Shown: positions 1 through 11,200, numbered from the stretch's first letter. The stretch: DNA of 64,000 bases from Oscarella lobularis (GCF_947507565.1 NC_089182.1:1488001-1552000); one strand, 5' to 3'. Program-made: numbers and translations. The notes: generated from the letters alone by a model not told the origin.

Positions 1-13
1 AGACATTTATTTT

Positions 14-240
14 TCAATAATTTTTCCTACTTTTTGTCCTTTTTCCGGGTTGGCTCTTTGCTGCGACTTTCCCTCTTCCTCTTCCTGAGCCTCTTCCTTT
101 TCCTTTTCCTTCTCCTCTTCTTCCTCTACCTCTGCCTCTAGCCGCTATTCCTTCATCGTCACCATGGCCAAACGCGCCTGGATTGTAGGTCGGCCCCTCC
201 TGCTGCTCCTGCCTATCGCGATGTTTCTTCTTACCGTAGT
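14..240 (-). CDS. possible C-terminal exon, Arg/Gly- and Lys-rich tail (partial)
   Basis: On the minus strand an open frame of about 70 codons runs to a TGA at 14-16. It begins after an in-frame stop near 245, close to a TAG that could be a 3' splice site. It reads as a charged stretch followed by repeated RGRG/GKGKGRG units, the composition of RGG-box nucleic-acid-binding tails. The underlying DNA is a near-simple pyrimidine tract on the plus strand (60-140), so the apparent protein could be a by-product of simple sequence. No domain was recognised. Confidence 0.2.
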
Positions 241-264
241 TTCACAAATTTTCGTTCTATATTT

Positions 265-294
265 ATTTTCGTACAACGTGCAGTGTACGAAAAT
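265..294. repeat. hairpin palindrome, left copy
   Basis: ATTTTCGTACA at 265-275 and its exact reverse complement at 284-294 enclose an 8 nt loop. A near-identical hairpin lies at 2567-2594. The two bracket a pogo-like transposase gene and a HIRAN gene and may mark the ends of one mobile unit (inference). Confidence 0.6.
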
Positions 295-396
295 TAGAAA
301 TACGAATATTACCTTGGGTTGAATAAAAATAAGTGTAATTTGTACGTCACGTAGCGCGCGTGCATAGCACGTGTACCTGTGTGTTCGGGTTGCCTT

Positions 397-2011
397 ATGT
401 CTCAGTCTATACGAACTTTCTTTAGGCCTGCCAACGGCCTTCCTGATCCGAAAGGGTCGCTGTCACAGAGTGTCACTTCGCACGCCATTGCAGCTGCAAA
501 CCGCGAAGTTGAAGAGTCTATAAACAAAGAGGATAGTCGAAAACGTGCCAAGCACTACCATCGGTAAGCATATTTGAATAATTAACGTGAGATTGGCAAA
601 ACTGTGGCTTTTTTCGAATAGATATACCGCTGTCGTCCGCGCACAAGTGGGAAGGTACGCTCTTCAGCACGGCGTCTCCGAAGCGGCGCGTGTCTTCTCA
701 AGGAAGCTTGGTCACCAGGTCAGCAAGACAACGGTCCAGTCGCTAAAGACCGCTTACGTGAGTGGTTCAAAGAAGGACGGGCATGATGGCGAGCCAACAA
801 CTCTGCCTCCAAAAAAGCGAGGAAGGAACGTTCTTTTGGGAGAAAAATTGGACCAAAAGGTCCAGGCGTACCTTGTAAAAGTGAGAGAAGGTGGTGGAGT
901 TGTCTCCGCAAGAATTGCTGTAGCCGCAGCGAAAGGGATAGTCAAATCCTACGATAAGTCATATCTCGCTGAATTTGGAGGTCACATAAGCCTTGGCGTG
1001 CCTTGGGCATACTCCCTCTTTCGTCGCATGAACTTTGTTCAAAGAAAAGTTACTACTGCTAAAAGCAAGCACTCTGCTGCGGAATTTAACCGGCTGAAAG
1101 AGAAATTTTTGGCCGATGTTGAGGCAACTGTAAAGATGGAAGAAATTCCTCCAGAACTGATTCTTAACTTAGATCAAACCGGTATAAGGATTGTTCCAAG
1201 CAGAACTTGGACTATGGAGCAACAAGGTAGCAAACGAGTTGAAATCATTGGAGCAAATGACAAAAGAATGATTACGGCTGTTTTCTGCGGATCTCTTGCT
1301 GGCAATTTCTTGCCTCTTCAAATAATATATGGAGGTAAGACTGAGCGCTGCCATCCTCGATTTCAGTTTCCAGATGACTGGGATATTACGCACTCGCCGA
1401 AGCATTGGTCCAACGAAAGTACAATGATTGAATACTTTCAAAATATTGTAATCCCCTACGTTGAAAATAGTCGTAAATCGTCTGAGGAAAAAAAAGCGGC
1501 TCTTGCCATTATGGACAACTTTAAAGGCCAAGTCACTGCTTCAGTTAGCAGTCTTCTAGAGGCGAATAATATTCACGTGTGTCTGTTGCCTGCAAACACA
1601 ACAGATCGACTGCAGCCAATGGACATATCAGTTAACAAACCAGGTAAAGATTTCTTGAAAAGGCGTTTTGAGGCCTGGTACGCAGAAGAAATTCAGAAAC
1701 AACTAGATGGAAATGACATTGAGTCTACTGAATTAGCACCAGTTGATCTTAGCTTGCCAAGGCTGAAGGTCCTAGGAGCAAAATGGATTCTGGAAATGTT
1801 TCATTATTTATCTCATAATCCACAAATAGTTGTACGAGGTTTTCAAAAAGCTGGAATTGCTGGAGTTGTGTATGGTTGCGAAGAGAGCGACGAAAGGCAA
1901 ACTGATGAAGACGAGGCCATACTGGTATACAGCGACGAGTCGGAGAGCGACGAAGGGCAAACTGATGAAGACGAGGCCATACTGGTATACAGCGACGAGT
2001 CTGATGACTGA
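397..2011 (+). CDS. pogo/Tigger-like DDE transposase (two exons)
   Basis: Best read as exon 1 at 397-563 and exon 2 at 622-2011, joined across a 58 nt intron (donor CG|GTAAGC, acceptor AATAG|AT). This restores a continuous N-terminal region (YTAVVRAQVGRYALQHG) and gives 518 residues. Such N-terminal regions precede an HTH-like segment in related DDE proteins. The DDE_1-type core is clear: first Asp in LNLDQTG, second in IMDNFKG, third in LQPMDIS, with 35 residues between the last two (DD35D). The C-terminus is acidic and contains a recent 60 bp tandem duplication. No internal stop or frameshift is seen, so this is the most intact transposase gene here. It could be an active element gene or a domesticated one. 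ATG 397 was chosen because the frame opens upstream only with GTG. Confidence 0.82.
1884..2008 (+). repeat. in-frame tandem duplication in transposase C-terminus
   Basis: A unit of about 60 bp encoding an acidic segment (QTDEDEAILVYSDES) occurs twice in a row with almost no divergence. The duplication keeps the reading frame and extends the acidic tail. Confidence 0.85.
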
Positions 2012-2069
2012 TGATGAAAAGGACATCATAGCTCTAGACATTCAATTGCGTAATCCTCTCTATTTCGTC

Positions 2070-2075
2070 AATAAA
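2070..2075 (+). terminator. candidate poly(A) signal
   Basis: AATAAA lies 59 bp downstream of the transposase stop codon at 2009-2011 on the coding strand, a normal place for the cleavage/polyadenylation signal of that gene. Confidence 0.45.
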
Positions 2076-2156
2076 TCACAAAGGCATAAGCTAAACAAAC
2101 AATCGTTATTAATCCAGTTATGATTGAATCAGGCCAGAGAGTCTACGGTAGCTTTG

Positions 2157-2513
2157 TTAAAATAATTTTGTAATCAATTTTTTAAATTTTGTAATCTCTT
2201 TATCGTTATGCCTAAAGATCAAAAGGCATGGAATTTCTAGACCTCCTTGTAGAAGATCGCCTGAGTATCTTCGTCTTCCGGTCACCCTACACTGTATACC
2301 ACCACCTCGCCTCAAGAACAATGAACACAACCGTGAAATTCTCTGTTGCAAATGACCAACAACAACATCCCGTCTCTTCACTGCCACAGCGTAGCGATCC
2401 CTAGCATTTCCGTGCTCCCTCAGGCACTCGAGTTCCTCTCCAAGAGCTGGCTCCCATATCGTTTTGTAAATGTGGAATCCTCGAATGCAACTTTCTCGTT
2501 CGAAGTCTTCCAT
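2157..2513 (-). CDS. HIRAN-domain small protein
   Basis: An uninterrupted 118-residue ORF. It matches the HIRAN pattern: a leading CIRGFHIYKTIWEPALGEE, then a ExGNxxDxYAVAV segment, VGHL, an RISRLCSLFLRRGG helix and turn, and a terminal GGLEIPC motif. HIRAN is a small DNA-binding domain first described in HLTF-type helicases, where it recognises free 3' ends. Here it forms the whole protein, with no helicase attached. It is convergent with the pogo-like transposase and within the same hairpin-bracketed unit. Function is not known; it could be a repetitive-family gene or an accessory gene of the element. Confidence 0.72.
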   Translation of the reverse strand: MEDFERESCIRGFHIYKTIWEPALGEELECLREHGNARDRYAVAVKRRDVVVGHLQQRISRLCSLFLRRGGGIQCRVTGRRRYSGDLLQGGLEIPCLLIFRHNDKEITKFKKLITKLF

Positions 2514-2566
2514 TGCCTATACGGGAACGTCCTTCTAACGCACGCAAGAAAAGAACTTTTTACTAT

Positions 2567-2594
2567 ATTTCGTACAAAAGCGGTGTACGAAAAT
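2567..2594. repeat. hairpin palindrome, right copy
   Basis: ATTTCGTACA and TGTACGAAAAT form a hairpin with a 7 nt loop. Compared in opposite orientation with the hairpin at 265-294, similarity extends a few bases outside the stem (TTTATTTTCGTACA), as expected of degenerate terminal inverted repeats. Confidence 0.55.
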
Positions 2595-3471
2595 AAAGCT
2601 GTACAAAATATTATAAAACGAAATGTTTCAATGCGAAAATTTGTGAAACTACGGTATATTTCTTCCTTGTCCATCTCGTCTTGTTCCACTCCCCTGTCGC
2701 CTTCTGATTGCTCGCAGTTATTCGAACGTCATCAAGGCTCTGGAAAGCCGACAACGAGTGCTTTCCACCTAGCGTTCTAGTGACCTCCAGCGCACGCACG
2801 AAGGCCATGGAACCGTGGTTGAACTGGCAGGCAGCAAGTCGTGCTGCCGCCGTTATTAGCACGTGTCCCCTGTACTTGGCCTTCGGTGCGTACGTCCACG
2901 AAGTGTTGTGGAAAGACTCGTTCTGGCAGAGAAAAGTAAAATTGCAGGAAAATCGCTTCAGATTTGAACCTAAGTCATTTTGAGTATGACCTTCTTTACA
3001 GCTTTCCAGAAGCTTATGAGCCGAAAGGTCTCCAAAAATATCTTTCAGCTCGTGGAAGAAGAGATGAGAAAGTGGGCGAGATCGCTGGTGAGTTTCTTCG
3101 CCAGCTTTCGATCGCTGCCACCAGCACCACGAGGAGGGACCTTCTGGGCAGAATTGGTGCTGATCTTCGACCGTTTGAGGGCAACAATCGGGGCCATGGT
3201 CGAAAGAATGGCCAGGAGACGGTGTTTTCTGAGTAATCTATTACAAATATAAAAATTTCTGAAATCTATAGTTTTTATTATGACTTTCCTTCTTTTGAAG
3301 TTCAAATGGTTCGACGCCAAAGGATAAACCCCATAGTGCATCCACTGACATTTTTATCTTACAGCATGGACATACACTATCGGCCGCCATTGTGTGCATA
3401 TCACGCGGTATGTGTAAGCCGCCAGATTTGTACGAAATTTGAGCCAACGACTTATTGTGCAGAGAGATAAC
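2595..3471. other. no recognised gene
   Basis: Several overlapping ORFs of 67-98 codons occur on both strands. One (2964-3236, plus) has a moderately protein-like composition but no recognisable domain. A minus-strand ORF at 3241-3447 contains CPCC, a possible zinc-binding pair, without a recognisable family. I do not support any as a gene. Confidence 0.4.
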
Positions 3472-4380
<909 letters not shown>

Positions 4381-4444
4381 GCTCAATTGGTAGAGCATTT
4401 ACCTTGTAAGTAAAATAGTGTGGGTTCAATTCCTACTAAAGGCT
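4381..4444 (+). pseudogene. trnT: tRNA-Thr(UGU), 5'-truncated mitochondrial copy
   Basis: The anticodon arm with TGT and the T arm are intact, and the 3' acceptor strand ends AAAGGCT. The 5' acceptor strand is replaced by the end of the cox1 fragment. A complete copy of the same tRNA lies at 47495-47569, which shows exactly what is missing. Transition occurs at a short shared GCT. Confidence 0.85.
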
Positions 4445-4470
4445 AGAAAATTTATGATCGAATTAACTAA

Positions 4471-4734
<264 letters not shown>

Positions 4735-4799
4735 CTTCTAGGTAATAAAGAATGCTTAATATCTTTTGTAATTTAGGAGCTCAATGAGCCTCCTTGTTA

Positions 4800-4885
4800 G
4801 ATGAGATGGCTGAGTCAGGTAAAGCGACAGTTTGCTAAACTGTGATCATCTTATAGGTCCATGGGTTCAAATCCCATTCTCGTCG
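4800..4885 (+). tRNA. trnS: tRNA-Ser(GCU), mitochondrial type, in NUMT
   Basis: Acceptor GATGAGA pairs with TCTCGTC, allowing one G-T pair. The anticodon loop is TTTGCTAA with anticodon GCT, and there is a long variable arm as expected for class II tRNA-Ser. It lies between atp9 and tRNA-Pro. It looks structurally intact, but a mitochondrial tRNA in nuclear DNA is unlikely to be used. Confidence 0.88.
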
Positions 4886-4892
4886 TTTACAT

Positions 4893-4965
4893 CAGGGAAT
4901 AGATTAATTGGTGGATTATCTGCTTTGGGAGTAGAAGGTTATGGGTTCAAGTCCCATTTCCCTGA
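4893..4965 (+). tRNA. trnP: tRNA-Pro(UGG), mitochondrial type, in NUMT
   Basis: Acceptor CAGGGAA pairs with TTCCCTG. The anticodon loop is CTTTGGGA with anticodon TGG, and the T loop is GGTTCAAGTCC. It follows tRNA-Ser by 7 bp and precedes nad4, a compact mitochondrial arrangement. Confidence 0.88.
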
Positions 4966-4995
4966 AATTTTATTAAGTAGGACACATTTTAAGCT

Positions 4996-5118
4996 ATGAG
5001 AGATAAAAAGATGTTAGGATTAATATTTACATTGCTCTTAATCGGGGCGTTACACGTGATGTTTATACCAAGAGAAAATAGTATTAAATTAAAGCTTGCA
5101 GCTTTAATGTGGTACAAG
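4996..5118 (+). pseudogene. nad4: nad4 5' fragment (mitochondrial origin)
   Basis: From ATG 4996 about 38 codons read as a hydrophobic N-terminal helix followed by FIPRENSIKLKLAALMW, resembling the start of NADH dehydrogenase subunit 4. The frame then leaves the family pattern, marking the NUMT edge. The identification rests on a short segment and position after tRNA-Pro; another nad subunit start cannot be excluded. Confidence 0.6.
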
Positions 5119-5237
5119 GTAGCCATCACCCCTTCTTCATATCGTCGACGTTCCCCTTGTTAGATTTTATGGCATAGCCATAGTTCGATCGCAAACTGAA
5201 ATTGAATATTAGATTATTGCCTAATCAATAATTCTAT

Positions 5238-6609
5238 CTACTGGTCAATGGCGACGTGGGTGAGACGATTTCTCCCTGTTGGGTTTCCACCATCGTCCAT
5301 AACGATTTTCTTGTTGTTGGTGACCCAAGTTCGGAGACGAGCACCCATCCTCTTGTGCACGTGACCAACGCAATCGAGTTTCCGGACTGGGTGCTCGTCT
5401 CCATATACGGCTTTTACTGCATCATAGGAACTTGAGTCACCATCGCCGATAAACGTAGTGTATCTATAATAACAGTTTGAAACGTGAGAAGCAACAAAGC
5501 AATCATTCACCTCAATTTATGCTTCTCGATCGAACGCTTGAAAAGCACCTCCGCTCCCACCGTTTCCATGGCCTTTGAGGAGCCAACGTAATTTCTCCGG
5601 CAACTGGGCTCGTGGTTTTCTAGCCACTGCTCATACTCAGGACTGCGTTTGTCAATTCTATTTACAGAAAATAGTATGGCTTTCAAAGACTTTATTTTCA
5701 GATTACCCGGACTCCTCCATTTTTTGGCAGGCCTTACAGAGGGACGAAAACACGTTGAAGTCGATGACGCTGCCATCCAGAACGACTGCCTGAACGCCGT
5801 ATAAAGAACTGAAGCCACGTCGAGCCCAGGTGCCGTCGAAAGAAATCGCTGCGTCGATGACGTCGTCGTCAGCAGCTCCGAGACGACTTCTGTATGTTTT
5901 TACAGCCTGTCTGGCAGACTCTTCAAAAACCTATGAAAAACTAGTTACTCTAAATTAGATGCAACATCTAGAGCTTTCCCACCATCCCCAGGACGTCGCT
6001 TAGTCCCTCCATATGCTGATCCCAGCTGTCGTAAAGTGGAGGCGCCGGCATGTTCATTACTCCTGCAAATCGAACAAATCCAGCTCGGTTCGAGCCTGTT
6101 CCTAATGCGGCAAGCGCGGTTCGGCGATTGACGTCGAAGCTTTGCCCACGCGTGCCAGGACGAAGACCAGACGTGAAAAACGAATGGGGCGCGGAGCATT
6201 CGTCACACGACATAACGATCTTTGACGCAAATCCCTTTCGCTCCTTTTCGTCTTCGAGCAGCGATATTCTGCCCTTTTTGCAACTCCGGCAAACGAGAAA
6301 GGACGAAATGGCAACGATTAGCTGCCGCATATCAATGAGACGGTATGTAGGGGGGTGGGTGTTTGATATAGCCGTCAAGCCGTCTTCCCGAGGCGCCGTC
6401 GTATGCCCGATGCGTGCCCACGATGAAGGGGCGTTGGCGAGCTTTTTAGCTGACGCTCCGGCAGCAGACGGCTGCTCATTCCTTTCATCGTGATTTCCGG
6501 CCGCGCCAGCGACATCCGGTTCGCTTCGTGACGATCCAGCAGCGGCTTTCTTCGCGTACGAAGGAGTTCCTCGGAATCCAGCGCGTTTCGATTTCGATCG
6601 CCGACCCAT
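5238..6609 (-). CDS. Mutator-like transposase, four exons, C-terminally short
   Basis: Exons at 5983-6609, 5707-5930, 5511-5657 and 5238-5463 join through introns of 52, 49 and 47 nt, all GT-AG, to give 407 residues. The family is the metazoan Mutator-like transposase domain. Seen in order: a basic Ser/Ala-rich start, a CxxC...CxxC zinc-binding segment (residues 120-155), the NRRTALAALGTGSNRAG and MNMPAPP motifs, SFDGTW with the first catalytic Asp, IGDGDSSSYDAV with the second, then NHVHKRMG-like VGHVHKRMG. The protein stops at a TAG (5238-5240) about where relatives continue with an LQxYYG segment, and NUMT 1 starts 120 bp beyond. Loss of the 3' end through that insertion is plausible. Start ATG 6609 opens the exon 1 frame. 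Confidence 0.82.
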
Positions 6610-7920
6610 CGATTCGATCGCCGACCCATTTTAGCCAAAGGGAGAGGCGGAAAAGCACAGAAACAGCCGCAAAACTTGTTGCACGCGCGCGTTAGACAAA
6701 AAAAGAGCTGCGAAAATCTGGCTTTATAACCCTCTTTAGACGCTAAAAACGGCTGAAACGAATACGTAGGCGTCAGAGAACACAAGCGGAGCCAAGAAAA
6801 CGGGAATTGAACGCTGTTTAGAAGTTGTCGAAAACGCCCCTCCTAATTACGCGTTGTTTTCGCAGGTTGCTGAAGTCGCACGACCAAAAAATTAGGCAAA
6901 ATCGAAAGAACAAGGTTAAAACACTTTTAAAAAAAATTTTATTTTCTCTAAAAAAATAGTCAAAAACGTGGGCGTAACCCACGATACCACCTTGAAGCTT
7001 TGTTTTGTAGAAATTAAGAAAAGGATAATTTGGGATTTTGTTTTTGTCACAAAAGGTGTTAGAAAAACGCGTTCCAATCAATATGATTGAAGTGCACGCG
7101 TTCACAAGGTTTTTTCTAGCTTAATTAGGTGCAGAAACGTTATTGAAAACGACGAAAGCTGCTTCCAAAGTTTGCAAGCGTACCTTTTACGTGTGTACTA
7201 ATTTAGTAAGAAAACCGATGGGACGTCGAATCCCTTCGATAGAAAGAGCGAGAGAAAAGATAGAAAGACGGGTCTTCCTCGACGATCGAATAAAGGAAGG
7301 CGGCACGAAAAAACGAGTTTCTTCCGCGTCGATTTTAGAGATAGAAGGGGAAAAAACGAAGAATTGAAGTGGCGAAAAGATTGGTATGACAGCGTGCGCT
7401 CGAGCATAATAGCCGAAAGTGAATAGACTTTCCAGTATAGTGGCTGACTTAATTTAAACGTCCCTGAACTATCCGACAGCTGAATTCATTTGACGAACCC
7501 TTTTAATAGTGTCGTTTCGTGCACATGCATTACTTTACGGAGACCTTGATTATTGAAAGGTGAACATGATTCAAAATTACAGAGGTGGTACTTTCGAAAA
7601 CGCAGGAGTCGTTTTGACGTGTCTGGGAAAACCATTTCTGCGGCTAATCGATGCTCAACGTCCAAGAGAGCTTGGCATAGGAGTCTCACCGTCGCAGCGG
7701 TACCGTTGAGTGGTCTCCATAGTTTGAGCATGTTGTGGGATTCGTTCTATACGTGCAGCAAAACGTGATAGGGAAATTTATTTGAATAGATATAGTTTTG
7801 CTATTCACTCTTTTAAGCAAGCTTGTTTCTTCTGTCATCGTGGCTCTGCTGTACGTAAGGAATATAAACACGGAAAGGTACGTCTCATCGATTCCTCTAC
7901 TTGTCGAAGTATTGATAGAG
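6610..7920. other. no recognised gene
   Basis: AT-moderate sequence with short overlapping ORFs on both strands and no domain. Just upstream of the Mutator-like start the segment ATTCGATCGCCGACCCAT is present twice in tandem (6595-6631), possibly part of its 5' region. Confidence 0.4.
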
Positions 7921-8080
7921 GGTCTCACGCTCTAATAATTTCACTACAATCCTTATGAATCAATGGGGACGGCCTCACGCTCTAATAATTTCACTACAAT
8001 CCTTATGGATCAATGGGAACGGTCTCACGCTCTAGCAATTTCACTACAATCCTTATTAATCAATGGGGACGCTCTAATAA
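7921..8080 (+). repeat. 50 bp minisatellite, block 1 (about 3 copies)
   Basis: The unit reads CTCACGCTCTAATAATTTCA followed by CTACAATCCTTATGAATCAA and TGGGGACGG. Three near-identical copies and a partial one occur head to tail, with a few substitutions between copies. Non-coding. Confidence 0.85.
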
Positions 8081-8569
8081 TTTCAGAGTCACGCAACCTC
8101 GACCACGAGATTTGTCGGTAAAATAGAGTTAGTGGAGAGGTTAGGCATTAGGGTCCCTAATTCCAAACAACAGCTATGCATCTGAGATGACATAGTTGTT
8201 AGGCCGACATTGATCTCCGCGAGAGATGGCTTGCCAGTCTCAATTATCATACTGGTCTAAAACCGAGCAAATTCTCCCCCATAAATCTTTAATATATACG
8301 CAGGGTGCAGGCTTTAGAAATGTGCCAGCGGCATCTTTAATGCTGAAGACAGCCATTTCAGGAAAATATCACTCGGTGCACATTCCGGCAGTTCACCGAA
8401 TCGTGCCATTTGAGTTGGAGAAGGCGTAGAATTTTGGAAAACGGACTGTCGTGAAATTTATCGTTTCGTCGAAAAAGAGAGGATTTCGTGACGGTCGAGA
8501 TTCACTGTAAAATTGACGAGAGTTGGATTGCGAAGATCTTCGGTAAAGTTACGCACTTGCTTGGCTACA

Positions 8570-8735
8570 ATGTATCAATGGGGATGTTCTCACGCTCTAC
8601 CAATTTCGCTACAATCCTTATGAATCAATGGGGACGGTCTCACGCTCTAAAAATTTCACTACAATCCTTATGAATCAATGGGGACGGCCTCACTTCTCTT
8701 GTAATTTCACTACAACTCTTATGAATCAATGCAAC
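8570..8735 (+). repeat. 50 bp minisatellite, block 2 (about 3 copies)
   Basis: The same 50 bp unit as at 7921-8080, in the same orientation but separated by about 490 bp of unrelated sequence. The last copy is the most diverged. Two separated blocks suggest duplication with the intervening DNA or a dispersed minisatellite family. Confidence 0.8.
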
Positions 8736-8844
8736 GTTCTCTGTTTCTTAGCACTGGCGAAAGATTCTCTATCATTAATTACGGCGCAAACTCAATGGAT
8801 GAGTAAAGTTCGTTGTCATAGCCCTCTCTCGATCACCTTCGGGT

Positions 8845-9812
8845 CTATTTCTCGCACGATTCGCGAAGAGATAAGTTACCGCACGACGAACAGCGACAAA
8901 ATTCAGAAAGAGGCTCGAGAGAAGAAGCATCTACTTTGTTGCAGGAGGGGCATTTATTCACGGTAATAAAGTTTCCAACGGAGACGATCTTAGCCTTTTT
9001 CAAAGTCAAAGGCTTTTCGCCAAGAGAAAATGGCACCGTTTTGACCGACAGCAAATCATCGATTGGTGAAATGACAGAGCCAACGCGCGGAGTGAAGAGC
9101 TGGTGACCTTCGGAGGCAGAAGTGGTTTTGAGGCCGACTCGGAATTGATAACATTTGAAAAGTTCCACTTTCTCCACGAGATCGGCGCCCCAAATCGTCA
9201 AAGTGGCGAACCCTGTGGCGTCCGCAATGGCTGCTTTCACCACTTCCATTTGCGTCCGAGTGATGTTGACGTCGGTCAATTCCATAACTTTGGCTTTGAC
9301 ATCGAGAATTTAGCCGGGAAGAAAGCGGCCGACTTCGTCCAGTGTGGCCGGCACTGGAGTTTCAGGAACTTGTCCCAAATGCGTTGAAACCGAAATTTTT
9401 TGCGGCGACTTGGCAAGTCCCGAGCTTTCCTGAATTTCCGCCTCCATTTCGTTGCCAAATTTGTTTCGCTTGATGAGAACGTTTCGAAAGCAGACAGCTT
9501 CTCCGGTTTTTGTGTATTCAACAAACCTCTCGCGTTTCGCGGGGTAAAACGACACAAAACGGATTCGCCCCGTTTCGTCTGCCAAAAAACCGTGGAAGTA
9601 TTTCGTCGAACCCTTCGCTTTTAAGTCCGACAAGAGGTCGATTTTTGCGTGGAATTCTGCTCGATACGCTGCAGAACGACAATAGCAGAAATTTACCATC
9701 AAAGCGATTTGCGAAAAAGAGCAAACTTACGCGTAGGCGAATCGTGGATGTCGGCAATTCTCTGAAACGCTTTGGACGCAGCGCCTCCGAAACTGGAGCG
9801 CACAACAGCCAT
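8845..9812 (-). pseudogene. OB-fold, RPA1-like ssDNA-binding protein gene with one in-frame stop
   Basis: Exon 1 is 9731-9812 (ATG at 9812) and exon 2 is 8845-9668, joined by a 62 nt GT-AG intron (CTGCAG acceptor). The joined frame has 302 codons. It shows an N-terminal helix, a first OB-like segment (HGFLADETGRIRFVSFYP), a linker, a second OB-like segment (AAIADATGFATLTIWG), and a C-terminal zinc-ribbon-like CPSCNK...CRCSSC. This resembles a shortened replication protein A large-subunit architecture. A single TAA at 9310-9312 interrupts the linker right before ILDVKAKVMEL; the frame is the same on both sides. Either this is a recent null allele, a sequencing error, or the two halves are made separately. 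Three exon-like units lie upstream on the same strand. Confidence 0.65.
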
Positions 9813-10106
9813 TGCGGAAGGACAAAAAATTGGATAGAAAGGCGAGACAGAGGTCGGACGATGATTGCCGTAGAATGGAAAGAAAACGAAAAGACGCGCT
9901 CCTATATACGGAAAAAAATCGTGACATGGATTTACGTCAGTCTGTCGAAGTTAAAGGACGCACCGAGATTTCGCGGACGACGAAAAGAGTTCGAAGCGAC
10001 GCAAGAAGAAGCCGGAGAACGCGCGACTGCGGAGCGAACGACTGCGAGAAAAGACGCTTCTAGAAACACGTCGTTCGAAGCAGCTGGACGAAAATTGCCG
10101 ACCTAC

Positions 10107-10505
10107 CGGATTTTCGCGAGCGAAGAAGAGCGACAGCACTCGAGAAGAAAGCCGAAAGACGTTCGATCGAAGCAAAAACAAAAGGATACGCCCCTAAAAA
10201 AAGTCGCTCGAAGCGAAGTTCGCGAAAACGTCGCCAGAACAAACTGGCCAAAATCGATCCGACTTACCGAGGCTTCGCGAACAAATGAGAGCGACGGAAC
10301 TCGAAGGGGAAGCCAAACAAAGCGCGACGAAGGAGCGGGCACACACGGAAGGAGACGCCCCTAGGAAAAATTCGTTCGAAGCGACCAAACTGGCCGAGTC
10401 GATCCGACTTACCGAAGTTTCGCGAACAAATGCGAGCGACGGAACTCGAAGGGGAAGCCGAACAAAGCTCGACGAAGGAGCGGGCACACACGGAAGGCGA
10501 CGCCC
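10107..10505 (-). repeat. three tandem exon-like units
   Basis: On the minus strand, segments 10413-10505 (93 nt), 10268-10360 (93 nt) and 10107-10193 (87 nt) each start after a pyrimidine tract ending TAG and end at a GTAAGT or GTAGGT donor. The first two lie in 145 bp units that are nearly identical; the third is diverged. All three lengths are multiples of three and are free of stops in all three frames. They sit 295-690 bp upstream of the OB-fold gene start, in the same orientation, so they could be alternative 5' exons. Confidence 0.5.
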
Positions 10506-10542
10506 CTAGGAAAAACTCGTTCGAATCGGCGCGGCGCGGCGC
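10253..10542 (+). repeat. 145 bp direct tandem repeat, two copies
   Basis: Units 10253-10397 and 10398-10542 differ at only a few positions. Each contains ACGGAACTCGAAGGGGAAGC and GGAGCGGGCACACACGGAAG. The plus strand is purine-rich and open in more than one frame, but no protein family is recognised there. Confidence 0.85.
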
Positions 10543-10639
10543 GACACGTCGACTACCGCTCGCGCGAACGGCCGAGAAGCGAAAAGACGAAAAGAGAGCG
10601 AAAACAAAGACGAAGAGAAAGCGGCGAGAAGCGATCGAG

Positions 10640-10960
10640 AGAACCATAGGCGAAGCTATGCGTGGAACGCGTTCGCGCGGCGCCTTATTGGTCGGCGAGC
10701 GAGCGCGGGGCGTGTCCGCTGAAACCACCCACGCGAAGGTCACGCGCCCGGAAGCTTAGTGACGTCGTGCGCGGGACCCGGGGCCCCCGGTCGACGGCGA
10801 TCCAAAATAAATGTCACGATTTCGGCGACGGGCGCGTCGAAGCGAAACGCGCACGCCGGCTCGCCTCGCTCGCGGAGAAATTTGAAGCAAAGCGTTCGCG
10901 CGTCCCGGACGACCGCGTGACCGCTACGTAGGTAGCGTGACGACAACTCTCTCTTAGTAG
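10640..10960. promoter_or_regulatory. CpG-rich segment, possible promoter
   Basis: A strongly CpG-dense stretch with an inverted CCAAT box (ATTGG at 10687), a CRE-like TGACGTCG (10761) and runs such as CGCGCGG. It is upstream of the exon-like units and OB-fold gene on the minus strand. Promoter function is inferred from composition only. Confidence 0.3.
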
Positions 10961-11200
10961 TACTAGCTGATTTACCCGTTCATCGAACGGGTTGTTTAGG
11001 CGTTTGTATTCAAACATGAGCGCATATGAAATAATGCTTGTTCGGCCGTTTCTTGCAATATTCTAACGGCATTTGACAGCGTGTTGTCAACCCGCGGTGC
11101 CGCGCGTGCTGATAGGCCGGTCTTTCTGCCACCGCTACGACTCTATTTCGCTATATATCTCTAACGCTATATCTGCACGCTATATCTAATGCTATAACTT

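Noticed and set aside
7921-8735. Minisatellite blocks as a CRISPR array
   Set aside because: Repeats are directly contiguous with no variable spacers and the genome is eukaryotic.
9510-10759. Long basic plus-strand ORFs (up to 284 codons)
   Set aside because: They overlap the OB-fold gene and exon-like units on the other strand, in CpG-rich low-stop DNA, and have no domain.
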